45,084 bases of DNA, taken from positions 708,422 to 753,505 of the forward strand of contig BFEA01000250.1 in assembly GCA_003427395.1 (NCBI GenBank). Reading direction: 5' to 3'. The notes beneath the pieces are model-generated. The model did no database searches. It was not told the DNA's origin and saw nothing but the letters and a program-made list of their open reading frames with translations. Within the stretch, counting starts at the first letter, position 1, and each line of letters opens with the position of its first letter. Origin of the DNA: Chara braunii. Lineage: Eukaryota > Streptophyta > Charophyceae > Charales > Characeae. Below are positions 1-11,067 of this stretch, one piece after another. The position numbers and the translations under genes were made by a program.

Positions 1-2019
1 TAAAAAAAAAAAAAAAAAAAAAAAGACTTGGTCAGAGTTTCATCAGAGTCTTAAGAAGGGCCCCATGGGATAGTCAAGTGAAGCATCTTGTAGGGTTTTG
101 GGGGATCTGTTTTGAAGTAGGGGGAAGGGGAAGGGACATGGAATGATTCTTCGCAAGGATGGAGAGGGGGATGGAATAGGGCTACTTGACGGGTACCGGC
201 TAGGGGGAGCTCTTATCTGATGCGATTGGTGTGGGGTAGTTTAGGCTGTCCGATGGGTACCGGCTGATGAGGGCGAGATGTGGCGCGATTGGCGTTGGGT
301 AGCGCTAGTTCACCCCTTTGATGACGAAGACTGGAGTTCTTGTGGGGGCAAGGAACTTCAGGGTGATGATGGTGCTCACCCCCTGCTGAGAAGCGGTCCT
401 CTGGAATTCTTTACAAGGACGGAGTTAGGAAGGACGGATGAGACTGGGATGGAGGGAGTTGGGGTGGATGCGATTGGCACCAATTATCTTGGCGGGTACC
501 GGCCACTTGCTACTAACTCCACCTCGATCATCTTGAGGTTTTTCCTTTCGATGATGGAGGCAGGATCTTTTGGGTTGACTGTTCCAGGGGTTCCATGTTT
601 TTCCATATTTTCCAAAGTTGACCTATCATCAAAGGGCGTCCCTGCTCAGTTAATCCCCTGGTTTCTGGGGCAATCAATGCTGGCAGGGGGAGGTCGTCTT
701 AATTTTCTCTCAATTTTTTCTCAAAAAAGATATAAGATATTTGTCTAAGTTTGGGACGCTGGAACCGGTTTCCAGAATGTGGTGCTCCTCACGAATAGAT
801 TGGAGCATTTCTTATTAAAAAAAAAAAAGAAGAGGTTCAGAATGGCAAGAAAACACAGCGTCGTGAAAAAAACAAAACATTACCTTGCAGGAGTATGAGG
901 CCCTCAGTTCGTATTCAGCAAATTTCGTTTTCTTTTCCTTTTTTTTTCTTCCTGGTGTAAGCAGGCCTCGTTGCAACTGCAGTAGCAGTAGCACGTGTTA
1001 GGGCCAAGCCCTAAGCAGTTGCATTCACCAGATGAATCTTCCGCTGGAACATGGCAAGATACAGCACCACATGGAGCCGCAGCCATAGGGGAGCTGCCTT
1101 CTGGCTGCCACGACAATCGGGGGGAAGGGAATCTAACAAATAAAGAAAAGGGGAAAAAAAAGGAAGGAAAAAAAAAAAAAAAAAGAATTCACCTAAAACA
1201 GTCACAGACTGCCAGTAGAAACGGGCGCCTGTCATGAACTCTGGGAGCTGGAGCTCCCAGCTTCTCAAGTACGGCGCTGATCCGACATCACATAAAAAAG
1301 AGAAAAAACAAGAAAGTCCCTAAAAAGAAGGCAACGGGTCGGAAGGGGCGGAAAAGCAAACTGGGACCACACAGAGCCGGGTTCGGTGGGTCTTTCCCAA
1401 CTACGGCGGCGGGTTTCTTCCTGTGGTCTGCCGTATGGCTTGGCCTCACGATGTGGGTGACACAAACGTACCTGCCGAGGAAGGGTGGACATAGAAAAGG
1501 CCGACACATTTTCACGGCAACTTTTTGGGTAGAGGTAGGGGTAGGGGTCCTTGAGCTTTCCATTTTATGTAGTGTCTTTGGGCCGTTCATCACGGGCTAC
1601 GTGCCACGGACACAACCTGAAAACGGACCTCTAACAAAGCGCCGCACCCACAGACCCTGGAAAGTGATGGGGTCTGACTTTTTCACCAAAATTACCTAAC
1701 TTTGGCACTGTTGGATCAGAAGCTAAGCCCACCTGGCACCCTTTTTAATCTCCCCTTTTTCCTTTTTTCCCCTGTCCGTTGGTTTCCTGCCAACAGTGGT
1801 TTCTCATTTCTAGTGCCTTCGCGGGCACTCACGGACTGGAGTCTGATTCCATGCAATCAAAGGGAAACCGAAAGTGAAAATTAGGACCCTTTCTCTATTT
1901 ATGCCTGTCATCCTTGTGCAGGGGCCATGCTGATTTCGGTGCAGATATTTTTGGCCATGCGATCGTCAGATCGCACGGTCGCAGCCTTGGCCGACTTTTC
2001 TTTTCTTTTCCTCGAGGCC
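1..2019. other. Gene-free stretch with A-tracts and short repeats
   Basis: I see no recognisable gene here. The stretch opens with a poly(A) tract (1-24). Further A-rich tracts lie near 817-830 and 1148-1184. The word GGGTACCGGC occurs three times (near 190, 252 and 492), two of them beside similar GCGATTGG sequence, which suggests an old local duplication. A 156-codon frame at 278-748 has no recognisable domain and runs through these repeats, so I do not call it a gene. Confidence 0.5.
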
Positions 2020-2132
2020 TCTGCTGAGATGTCTAGCTACAGCCGGGCTGGGCCATGGCCAAGATGTCTAGGCCACGGCCGAGATGTCTAGGCTACGGAC
2101 GGGCTGGGTCACGGCCGAGATGTCTAGGCCAT
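2020..2132. repeat. Short minisatellite, GAGATGTCTAGG units
   Basis: The word GAGATGTCTAG, with small changes, starts at about 2026, 2061, 2081 and 2117. The copies are separated by GC-rich spacer such as GGCCACGGCC and GGGCTGGG. Spacing alternates between about 35 and 20 bp, so this is a degenerate higher-order minisatellite. A poly(A) run follows at 2138-2157. Confidence 0.6.
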
Positions 2133-2506
2133 GTGTGAAAAAAAAAAAAAAAAAAAACGGCTGGAAAATGACAAAAGTGCCTATTTCAATCAGGCCTGAT
2201 GTCTGAAACGCCGCCCAATGTTATTTTTGTCTTTTTGGACTCCGGCGGGGTTAGACCTGCCAGCCAGTGTTTTTTTTGCCTACTGGAAACGGGGTTTGTG
2301 ACCCACGAGTCATCACCCCTCTTTTTTTTTTCTGTTGGCACTGTAGCTTGAAAATTCGGATGACGACTTTGCACACAGATGACCCCCATCCGGCGCGGCA
2401 GCCGTTTTAGAATTCTTTTTCCCCACTTGAAAATAAAAGTCGCGCTGGTATATTCGGAAGCCATGTGGGAAAGGTGATGTGATGAGTGACGTGAAGTACA
2501 GGTTTT

Positions 2507-2675
2507 TTAAAGCTCCAGTACACCACACATCGGTCAGCGGGTGTCACTAAACCCGCAACACTTCGGAGGCCGCCGATTTTTTTTTTCAACGGCGCCCCAC
2601 GCCGCGGCCCCTCCGAGTTTTGCTTGTAGCGACAAAAACTTTCTGCACGGCTGGGACCATGTACTTGCGGTTTAA
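2507..2675. mobile_element. TTAA-bounded MITE (AACCNCCAGTAC family), divergent copy
   Basis: Both ends carry TTAA (2507-2510 and 2672-2675). The termini read TTAAAGCTCCAGTACA on the left and, reverse-complemented, TTAAACCGCAAGTACA on the right. The interior (CGGAGGCCGCC followed by GGCTGGGACC) resembles the copy at 31735-31891, which supports a shared family. It has no coding capacity. The left end is diverged, so the left boundary is less certain than the right. The family is unassigned: TTAA is the target duplication of piggyBac elements, but the terminal bases do not clearly match that superfamily. Confidence 0.5.
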
Positions 2676-2731
2676 TCCCTGCCAAGCCTGCCTCTACTGA
2701 AAATACTGAAAAGTGCATTTTCAGGCTCTAA

Positions 2732-3820
2732 ACCACCGTCGCCTACAAATTGATTCAGATCACAGATAAGGATGAAGGGAAGGCCGACTTCACCGTATAC
2801 GAGCTAGAGGAGACACACAAATCGTGGGTAAAACCAGCAAAAACATTAGAAGCAAGATCAACGCATTATCTTAACACACTCAAAAGAGTTGGCGCATGCA
2901 CACCCAAAATTGGAACTAAACACACCCCTCTCCGCCAATCAGACTCAAATGAAGTCAGACTTTTCAGACCAGAGTTAGACATAAAAGACCTAGAGGTAGA
3001 CCCGGCCGAATGGGGTTGGATGGTCCCTAGTGGCTCGGGGAGAGCCAAAAAGCTCATCCCTATTTACGAGTACGAAGTCAAAACAGGTTACAAACTAGGC
3101 AACTGCACAAAAGACCCCCAACCAGTAATCTCAGAAAGATGGAAAAAAAAACTCAGTGAAAATGCAGGATGGGTTAATAAAATCCCATGGCGCCAATACA
3201 CAAACATCAGACCAGCAAGAATCAGAAGTCTACAGTGGCTGATTCTCTACTGGGCTTTACCAGTCAACCAATGAATAGCCAAAAGAAGGAAACAAGGAGA
3301 CTCACAACAACAAGGGGCTCTATGCATGGTTTGCAATGACGGAACCGAGGAATCCCTCGTTCATTGTTTAATAACCTGCCAACAAGCTCAAGAGATATGG
3401 AATAGAACTAGAGTCCTCTGAAAAAAGCTAACGGAGCAGGATTTCCCCATCAGCCCGTTATACCTACTAGCAGGCAGACTGGAAAGCGAAAAAGCAAAGG
3501 AAGAATTAACAAGCGTGACCGATCTATGGAGGAGAGCGGCGCTTTGGACAATTTGGAAGGCTAGATGCAAGGGTACCTTAGAAGGCCAACTACCAAGCAT
3601 GGAAGAGAGATGGACAGAAACAAAACAAGTAATCCAAACAGAAATAAGAGCCCGCTGGGCCAGAGAGCAGAAAGACCAACAGAGGATAATACAAGCAGAT
3701 AAGAGAGAGTTGAGCAGGAAAAGATTCGAACAGAATTGGTTGGTGGGAGGCAAAATTGCAAAAACAGAAGGAAAGAGTTTACGCTTAACTGGGACTAGAG
3801 AGTATTTCCTCACAGCATGA
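2732..3820 (+). pseudogene. LINE (non-LTR retrotransposon) ORF2 C-terminal fragment
   Basis: This is the C-terminal part of a non-LTR retrotransposon reverse-transcriptase polyprotein, downstream of the catalytic palm. One frame runs from 2732 to 3820, broken only by TGA codons at 3272-3274 and 3419-3421. The key evidence is a zinc-binding knuckle at about 3335-3390, CMVC followed by HCLITC and then a QQAQEIW segment. That is the arrangement seen in the zf-RVT domain at the end of plant LINE ORF2 proteins. Upstream is a basic region rich in W, K and R. Downstream is a charged, probably helical tail (WRRAALWTIWKARCKG onward). The RT catalytic motifs are absent, so the copy is 5'-truncated, as LINEs often are. 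The stops make it non-functional. The upstream end abuts sequence resembling the TTAA MITE terminus (AAACCACCG). Confidence 0.8.
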
Positions 3821-5070
3821 CTCACCCTTTTCAACTTCCTTTCCGGAGTAACCCTTTCAACTTCCCCTCTTGACTAACATCCCACAGCAGGCGCGAAAGG
3901 CAGAGAGGATCTGGCTGGATCTCATCAGAAAAGAGACTCTGCGGGTCATGCGGAAGGAGTGATGCTGCAGAACAATTGAAGGATGAGCCAACCCGCGGGA
4001 GTAGGAGTGGACAGAAACCAGAACGATGACACAAGATGAGAGCCTAGGCAGGTGGCGGAAGACCAACCAAGACTGGACAGAATTCAATGCCTGAAAGGGG
4101 CTATCAGAAATGGGCAATGTTGGCTGGTTAAGTTACGGCCGGATCGCCAACAAAAGGGGATAGATCGACAGGGATCCAGGAAACGAGATCAAAGGAGAGC
4201 TGAGGGGGCGAAAAGGAGGCATGGAGGAAGAAGACTGGACAACAGCCCAGGACAGACTCAGGAAAGTGGAAGGGAAGGAACAATACAGGAGTGAGAACTC
4301 TGTGCAGAATTAGGGGCTGAGGAAGCAGAGATGACACAGCAAGAAGAGACATGTTATGGAAGGATCACTAAACAACAAGGAGAAAAAGTTGGACAAGTCT
4401 GAGTAACCAGGAAGGATTGGCACTAATCAGGAACAAGCAAGGTTTCCAGCAACGAGCAAGCAGTACTGGTTCAAAACACGGATTTGGGAACATGAGACAG
4501 GGGAACAAGGTGGGCTCAAGAGAATATTAGAGACTGGACACACAAGCAGCTACAGCCATGGATCGTTGGCACAGAGCTGGACGGATGGCTCCAAGAGACA
4601 AAAACAAGGGGAAAGGACGGACTCAAAAGGTTGTCGGGGTACAGGTACGGGTGCACGGATTGGGGGTACAGGGTTCAGGGCTTAAGGCATATCTTAAAAA
4701 AAGGGGGGGACAAATAAAACGCGGAAAGAGAATATCACGCCTCACGGACAGGGTAGATGAGTGGGGAGGATTCAGGCCGACAGGGTTAAAGAATGAACCC
4801 TTTCTAGGGAGCATAGCACTATCTGGCAGATCTGACCTCCAGATCTGAGAGGAAAGAGAGGGATACGGCAAGCTGACAGTCAATCTTCCACCAAGGTGGA
4901 GCAATCAATGCTATTCAGTGGTCCTTCGTCCAAACGGAAGGAAGCGTGGTTATTTTCATTGTAATGTGTATTCTGACTTGCCGGTGGAATAGGAACCGGA
5001 CTGACGCTCCCCAGAATAGAAGGAGCCAGGACCATAAGGCCCTGCATTAAAAAACCATCAGTGCAGTAAC
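3821..5070 (+). other. Probable 3' portion of the same LINE
   Basis: Purine-rich sequence without long frames follows the LINE ORF directly on the same strand. I infer that it is the LINE 3' untranslated region or a decayed further coding part, because its composition is continuous with the ORF and no new element boundary is visible. There is no poly(A) tail, and the 3' end near 5070 is a guess. Confidence 0.3.
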
Positions 5071-5084
5071 CCGTGTTATGCAGC

Positions 5085-5112
5085 AGTCTGGGCCTCGAAC
5101 GGAGCCCAGACT
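5085..5112. repeat. 9-bp perfect inverted repeat
   Basis: AGTCTGGGC (5085-5093) and GCCCAGACT (5104-5112) flank a 10-nt loop. No further function is visible. The surrounding 5070-5900 region holds no gene I recognise. Confidence 0.5.
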
Positions 5113-5929
5113 ACACAGGCCAAACTCGGCCTGTGCCAGGCAGTGTGACCACGCACTGCCCTGTAAAGTCAAAAGTCGAAGTCAACTGTCAAAGGTACCA
5201 CGCCCAGGCCCTTGGTTGGATACAATCACTTGTTGTGCGCAGGTACCCAGACAGCATCAAGGCCACAGGGAGTTCGGTTTCAGGCCTATCTGGGCCGTCA
5301 TTTCCCTTGAGATCTCGACAGCTGAGGGAAGCAGCAACCGGGGTCCAGACCCCACATCAACGTTACATAAGCCTGGACCTCCTGGCTTGGAGAACATTCT
5401 GTCTTGCATCAATGCTGACTTCATGCGTTGACTACGACGCTCGCGCGACGCTGCGACACTGGCTCTACGCTGGCACTTAGGGCAACTAAGACGACGTGCT
5501 GCGGTTTGGCATGGTGGCTGGCTGGCAATTGTCTTATGGGCAGGCTGACGTGGCAGCTGCCACACGCTGCCGCTGATGTTGCCGCTGCCACGTGTATTGT
5601 TGCTGACGTCGCGAGGCTACGTGACTGGTATTGCTGTTCTGATTCATCGTCACTCGGGAGGAGATCATGACTGTGGGGCAATAGTAGATACGTACCTAGT
5701 TATCTTGACGTCGACATTGCTCCAGCTCGCTGATGAGGACTGATTGACGTGCCACGTGGCACATTGTGATAGAACTTCAGATTCGCGTTCAAACTATTGA
5801 TTATTGAGGTGGCGATCGAGGAGGGAGCCCGAAGTAGAAGTGGGCATTGTCTTCTTTCTCCACTCTAAGTCTATTCTCCCTCCTCTCTCCTTCGTCTGTG
5901 TATGTTTTCCCATCTCATTCTTTTATTAT

Positions 5930-5940
5930 TATTATTATTA

Positions 5941-5971
<31 letters not shown>

Positions 5972-5975
5972 TTAT
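5930..5975. repeat. (TTA)n microsatellite
   Basis: A run of TTA/ATT triplets has one interruption (TTTTA) near 5940. Frames across it encode only runs of Y, I or L and are not genes. Confidence 0.85.
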
Positions 5976-6280
5976 GGGCCCAGTGCCCAAGGCTCCAATT
6001 ATGAATTTGATTACAACATTTAACCACACGCCTCTTCCCATTAGGGCTGGAAGAGCCTCAGCCACTGCTCCCCTGGAGACAGCTTCCCTGCATAACTCGA
6101 ATATAGAATAATCACAGGGCATTGATTGCTTCCTCAGTGAGGAAGGATTAACCCCGCTTTGTGCTGAATCAAGCTCTGCCCTACTTGGCTCCTCAACTAT
6201 CCACTACACTTCTGTACAGTGAGGAGTAGGGAGATTCAAATAAGGCAAAGAGATTAATAATAGGGCAAGCTAGTTTGGTA

Positions 6281-6383
6281 GTTTACCCCACCAATAGATG
6301 GAGCAGCCCGACAGATAAGCCCTCAATCCTGACGGTTCTCTCACCACCGCCGGGATAGTGGGCTTACGCAGGGGCTATTCTTC

Positions 6384-6418
<35 letters not shown>
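6281..6418 (+). mobile_element. SINE-like repeat copy with poly(A) tail
   Basis: Sequence 6281-6384 is the reverse complement of the repeat at about 28250-28350. Both share CTATTGGTGGG/CCCACCAATAG, GCTGCTCC, TGTCGGGC and ATCCCGGCGGTGGT. Here the shared part ends at a 34-base poly(A) run (6385-6418). At 28 kb the mirror copy begins with poly(T). A short, non-coding, dispersed repeat ending in poly(A) suggests a SINE or the 3' end of a LINE. The 5' boundary is not clear and may lie further upstream, toward 6120. Confidence 0.5.
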
Positions 6419-6419
<1 letters not shown>

Positions 6420-6548
6420 CACTGGCATGCCCAGTGAGTGTTAAGGAGAGCAGGAGGGGAACAAAGATCTCCTTACTTCTTCGGGTAATATATGTAAAAT
6501 ACTGACCGTGGGATCACTCACCAGTACTGATCACGGGCAGGATTTGGG

Positions 6549-6586
6549 CTGTCTCTTATACACATCTAGATGTGTATAAGAGACAG
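6549..6586. other. Nextera mate-pair junction adapter (artefact)
   Basis: These 38 bases are the transposase mosaic end CTGTCTCTTATACACATCT followed by its exact reverse complement, which is the circularisation junction of Nextera mate-pair libraries. It is sequencing artefact and not genomic DNA. Sequence left and right of it may come from different loci. A long frame reading rightward from 6570 starts inside the adapter, so it is not a natural gene. Confidence 0.97.
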
Positions 6587-7009
6587 GGGCTCCGTTGTCC
6601 CATGGAGCTGCCAATATCACCTGTGCCCTCTTGGAGCACCCCTTTTCTATGACCCAGCCCAACTCAGCAGCCCCCCTATTTGTTATTGCTACGCCTGTTC
6701 CTCTCAACCCTTTAAACCCTTGAAGCCCTTAAAACCCTCTTCCCTTCTCAAAACCCATGCAAAACACATTCGTAAACCTTGGAACCTGAGGATCAGCAGT
6801 ATCCCTTCCCTGACCTGCATTCATGGTCTGAGGCTCTGCTCCCTTAGATGCGTCGGTCTGCATCATTCCAGGTTTCCAGCCCTGGTTTTCCTTGCCGATG
6901 TACAATCTGTGGTGTCACTGTCAACTTGCAGGTGGCGGCCTTTCAATGACGCCGCGGGGGCAGGGACAAAGGGGAGAGGGGGGAAACAGGGGGGTGTTCG
7001 GTGGGGGAT

Positions 7010-7498
7010 TCATGGGGATTGGGGGGGAGGGGGCCGGGTAGGAGAAGGGGGGACCATCGGGGGCGCAGGGGACTGGGGAGGGGTAGGAGATACCCGTGTG
7101 ATTAAAGGAGGAGAGGCCATCGGGAGAGAAGGGGAGGGTGACGGGGTCGATGGTGAAGACTGTGACGGGGGCAGCGGGATAAGCGGCAGGGAATTCATGG
7201 GGATGGGGGGGGGAGAAGGGGGGATCATCAGGGGCGCACGGGACTGGGGGTGGGTAACGGGCGGAGTGTCCATTGGTAAGGGGGGGGACGGTATGGTTAG
7301 AGGTGGAGAGTCCGTCGGGATGGGAGGGGGGGTGAGTGGGTCGATGGGTTCAGGCCCCATGATCGCCTGCGGTGCAGTTAGTGCCACCCAACTGTGATAG
7401 TCCGCTTGATACCCCTGATCTATATTAGTAGGGTCTCCAACCAACATGGGTGTGAGTGTGAGTGGGTTGTGTCTGGTGTGTGGGAGAGTGTTGGCCAT
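7010..7498 (-). CDS. Hypothetical proline/serine-rich frame
   Basis: I do not recognise a family. The frame gives about 162 residues. Residues 1-60 are of mixed composition (MANTLPHTRHNPLTLTP onward). The remainder is a long run of P, S, T and I with motifs such as PPIP, SPPL and PPSP. On the plus strand this is a G-rich stretch (GGGGG runs around 7010-7330), so the frame may simply reflect composition. It has no signal peptide, domain or catalytic motif. It could be a fragment of an extensin-like or low-complexity gag-like protein, but there is no positive evidence for either. The right-hand adapter at 6549-6586 makes the context uncertain. Confidence 0.15.
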   Translation of the reverse strand: MANTLPHTRHNPLTLTPMLVGDPTNIDQGYQADYHSWVALTAPQAIMGPEPIDPLTPPPIPTDSPPLTIPSPPLPMDTPPVTHPQSRAPLMIPPSPPPIPMNSLPLIPLPPSQSSPSTPSPSPSLPMASPPLITRVSPTPPQSPAPPMVPPSPTRPPPPQSP

Positions 7499-8509
7499 AG
7501 CACCTGCTGCTACTCTATGGGGGGCGTGAAGTACATGGGAGGCACAGCTACTGGCAAAATGCTGGGTCTTTGCGTTAGCCGCCCCCCCCCACCGGCGGCC
7601 CCACCCTACTCTCTGACCACCGCCGATTGTGAGAGGTAGCTATGCTTGCAGGCGTCCCCTGTATAGGCTTAGGAGTAGTGGTAGGTAGATAGTGAAAGGT
7701 GAATTTGAAAGAAGAATATAGCTTAGTTAAAAAATAAAAAAAAAAGGGGACATTGAGATAAGAATATGAAAAAAGAAGAAAAAAAATAGATTGTTCATGA
7801 TCAGTCGGCAGAACTGCAGACAAACGGGCTTTTGAGATATACTTCGTTGTGCAAGATCCCCCTCTCAAACCGATTTGAGTGGCAATGGAAAACGAGGCCC
7901 AAGTGAGGCATTCCCAAGCAAACGAATCTGTCTACACTCAATTCCAAAGAAGCACTGGCAATACCACCTCAAGAGGTCTATAGAGATCTCATAACCGGGG
8001 TGCAGTGTCAGGCAGGGCCAAACCAGCCAAATACAAAACCCTGCATTGGCAAATTCTGCATCTATCCCTCCCCATCACAGATTGTTTCACACAGAGAATT
8101 GCGCTAGACCTCAGGCTGAGGCAAGTCGCCTCACCATAGAGGTGGTCAAAGGGCGACCCTGGTCATCATCGACACCCAACTCTTAGAGAATGCTGGGCCA
8201 ATTTGATACTCTCTAACCCCCTGAGGCAGTGCCCAGTCCGGTCTTTTCGCCCTTAGGAGCCGTGCTTACCTAGGTTGTTCAAGCTTGAGCAGTAGCAAAT
8301 TTCAAGGGAGGTTAGTTGCATTCCTTTCCAAGTTCCTTCCCTATCTTCAAGCCTTCCCTCATGCAAGGGGGCAAAGGCATGGAAGAGGTATTCTAAGCAA
8401 CATGCAGTCCAATGGGGCTCTTTTAGAGCTCATCTTCTTTACCGGGGTGGAGGTGCATTCCCCCAAGCTTTGTTCTCCTCATTCACTTGGGTGCGTGGTG
8501 GAAGGAATG

Positions 8510-8605
8510 TAGTCGTACTAGTCGTCAAGCAGGTTTTGTAAGGGCGCACTCGTACCCTATGTAGGTAAGCCTGTGCTGGAAGGAATGCGGTGTTCAATCA
8601 GGGTT
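8510..8605 (+). repeat. Direct repeat, copy 1 (partner at 9898-9990)
   Basis: The segment containing GTAAGGGCGCACTCGTACCC, then TAGGTAAGCCTGTGCTGGAA, recurs at 9903-9955 with few changes. In both places GTAGTCGT and CAGGTTTTGTAAGGG recur within the copy, so each is itself about one and a half units. A T-tract with ambiguous bases follows (8607-8644). Confidence 0.65.
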
Positions 8606-8865
8606 TTTTTTTTTTTTTTTTTTTTNTTNTTNTTTNTTTTTTTTAAGCCCAGGTTGTTGTAAAAGCCGGACTCCAGACACACGGGGNTACTGACACAGCT
8701 ATTGGTAGTCCTGACAGTCCCTTATGCTCCGTAAGACCACTTTCCCTACCCATCCTCTCGGCAATTCTCCTAGCGCACCCCTATCCTACTATCCTACCTC
8801 AGTATTGAGTACTCAGGACTATCACCATGCTATTTCAGAGGGCGACTTGGACCAGACAGTAGTTC

Positions 8866-9405
8866 TAGGCACCGAGGCTAGGCAGGGCCAAGCACGAAGC
8901 CTTGAAAGCCCCACCCAGCCTCAGTTGAGGCACAGTCAAGCAAGCCACGTTACTTGGGTACATCGGGCGCCAGGCTCAAGCATTACGTCTATTTCACCTA
9001 CCAACCCCCTTTCTGGCATGTTTTGTTTTTCATTATCTGTATGTTATCTGTGCATCCTTACTCCGGCATTTCATTCCTTTCTACAGATGTCAGATACCGA
9101 GGCGGGACAAGGCCAAGCGTGAAGCCTTGAAAGCCCCAGCCACCCCCAGTCATGTATATGTGCTATCTGTGTGATATCTATGTGTCCATGGTTCTAGATA
9201 CCAAGGCCGGGCAAGGACAAGCGTGAAGCCTTGAGAACCCTTGCCCTCCCCAGTCCTGTGAGTGTATATTTCCTCAGATACCGAGGCGGGACAAGGCCAA
9301 GTGCAAAGCCTTGAAGGCCCCAGCCAACCGGTTCTAGATACCAAGGCCGGGCAAGGACAACCGCGAAGCCCTGAGAACCCTTGCCCACCCCAGTGGTGTA
9401 TGTGT
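8866..9405 (+). repeat. Degenerate tandem repeat (GCCAAGCNNGAAGCCTTGA)
   Basis: Five units begin near 8870, 9100, 9200, 9280 and 9335. Each has the pattern ATACCRAGGC, then CAAGGMCAAG, then GAAGCCTTGARA and a CCCCAG close. Spacing is irregular (about 55 to 230 bp) because two units carry insertions. A 35-base piece of the first unit type recurs at 30733-30767 beside the second adapter. Frames through this stretch, on either strand, are repeat-encoded. Confidence 0.7.
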
Positions 9406-9819
9406 ATATGCCATGATTCCAGATACTGAGGCTGCTCCTACTAGCCCCAGTTGTAGTGTGGACCCCCACCAACCCCTTGATGAATTCCGTATACATAGGG
9501 TTGTACTGTCGTGTGAATGGCGGCCCTATCTGTGCAAGAACCCCCCCAAAGTCTCTAGCCAGACTAGAACCCATGCCGTTTGTTATGTGACAGCAGTGCC
9601 CTACCATATGTGCTAAAGTTGTGAATTGATGCCAATATATGATATGCCAGAACAGGGAATAATATCAGAACCAACAATGACCACGTCAAGCAGCCCACGC
9701 ATGGTCAAGACCCAGCATACAACAACCTGGACTAAGTCCCATTGGGTGGTGCGCAGGCAGTGTCTGTATAAGCTTACCGTGCGTCATTCTAATGCCCTGT
9801 CGGTGTCCGTGCACAAGGC

Positions 9820-9902
9820 TGCAATTGAGTTTTGAACCCGCAACCTCATGCCACAATGCGCATTTCCAACCGGTGCTCTAACCACTGAGCTACATCAACT
9901 GG
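9820..9902 (-). mobile_element. tRNA-derived SINE head (pol III boxes)
   Basis: On the minus strand the sequence reads GTAGCTCAGTGGTTAGAGC (an A-box with a complete D-arm) and, about 40 nt later, GGGTTCAAAACTC (B-box and T-loop, 9827-9839). The anticodon region (CCGGTTGGAAATGCGCAT) does not fold into a proper arm, so this is not a working tRNA. Continuous non-coding sequence follows on the minus strand (toward 9620), as expected for a SINE body. A second weak tRNA-like stretch (TTAGCACATATGGTAGGGC with GGGTTCTAGTC) lies at about 9565-9620. Known: many plant SINEs have tRNA heads. Confidence 0.6.
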
Positions 9903-9990
9903 TAAGGGCTCATTCATACCCTATATAGGTAAGCCTGTGCTGGAAGTAATGTAGTCGTCAGTCAGGTTTTGTAAGGGCTCATTCATAGCC
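9898..9990 (+). repeat. Direct repeat, copy 2 (partner at 8510-8605)
   Basis: GGTAAGGGCTCATTCATACC, then TAGGTAAGCCTGTGCTGGAA, matches 8540-8590. The unit restarts at about 9967. The two copies lie 1.4 kb apart on the same strand and bracket the minisatellite and the tRNA-derived SINE. They could be terminal repeats of one element or independent insertions. Confidence 0.6.
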
Positions 9991-10034
9991 TCAGTGTCTT
10001 TAGACCCTTCACACAAAAGGGGGGCACTTTACAT

Positions 10035-10227
10035 TATCAAGGAAAGCGGACGCCACAGTACCGAATGTTAGTGAAGGAGCGAGAATGATCCTTTCAGTAT
10101 TTACCCCATCCCGATAAATTTACGTGACCATATCAAGGAAAGTGGACGCCACAGCACCACATGTTAGTGAAGGAGAGGGAATGATCCTTTCGGGTATTTA
10201 CCCCATCCCGATAAATTTAAGTGACCA
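10035..10227 (+). repeat. Two-copy tandem duplication, period 96 bp
   Basis: The unit starting TATCAAGGAAAG at 10035 repeats at 10131 with only scattered differences, and both end TTTA[C/A]GTGACCA. It encodes nothing recognisable. Confidence 0.9.
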
Positions 10228-11006
10228 ATCGAGCTGAGTCTATCATGCGCAAGCATTCATACAACCACATATTGCGAGTCACATGCACATGGCTCGTTCA
10301 TCGCCAATGCGTCAAAAGAAACACGATCCTGATCACCATGCAACCCTTAGTGCTGGCACAATTTGACCTCCTCGTTCATTCTAAAACTCGAGCTTGTCCC
10401 TCTTACACAGGCCGAGCCACCAGGTAACAGCGTGGAGTAAGCGGTGTTTGACAAGGAATTTGGATCCCCAAGCATCTTGGTTTAGTGGAAACTCACACAT
10501 CCACCATTGACAGGCCTCATCATTTCCAAGGCCCAAAAAATGAATGTGAGGTCAGTTAGCTGATCCTGCATATGGGCAATGAGATCCCCAAGTATGTGGG
10601 TCATCTCCCATTCATGCATCTTCTCACATTCCTTCCGATCATGTTCTCATGTGCCATATGGGGGATGAGTGCACCATATGCGCAATCAATAGAGTCCTCA
10701 AGCCAGCACTATTTTCAAGCCTCATCTGCACACACATGCGAAGAATGCAAGCAATTGAGAGAGAGAAAGAGGTCAAAGGGTCAACACTGAAGCACTCCAT
10801 GCAAGGCTAAGGATGGTGAGGTCTCACTGGCCTTTCTGTAGCACATAATGTTTTAATAAAACTTAACGATGTTTCCTTTCAATCTCACACAAGGGGCCAA
10901 GACAATTGTCTTTCCNCNCCCCCCCCCCCCCTTCCCCCCCTGCCCCTCCTCACCACGAGAATAGAATTTATAGATTACAGAGGAAGCAAGTTTTCTCTCC
11001 TTCCTC

Positions 11007-11067
11007 TTAAACCACCAGTACTTCCTAAAGTTGTGCCCATTAACAAGCCACAATTTTAGGAAACGTA
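11007..11067. repeat. TTAAACCACCAGTAC terminus with a hairpin
   Basis: TTAAACCACCAGTAC (11007-11021) is the consensus end of the TTAA MITE family. It runs into an inverted repeat, GTACTTCCTAAAGTTGTG against CACAATTTTAGGAAACGTAC, with a loop of about 14 nt. It is probably a short foldback derivative of the family. The sequence from 10230 to 12400 otherwise holds no gene I can support. Confidence 0.5.

Noticed and set aside
257-300. CTGATGAG word, possible second hammerhead
   Set aside because: No GAAA at the right distance and no closing stem II. The similar words near 5732 and 28606 fail for the same reason.
6570-7397. 275-codon plus-strand frame
   Set aside because: Its start lies inside the Nextera adapter, and its second half is the antisense of a G-rich compositional stretch.
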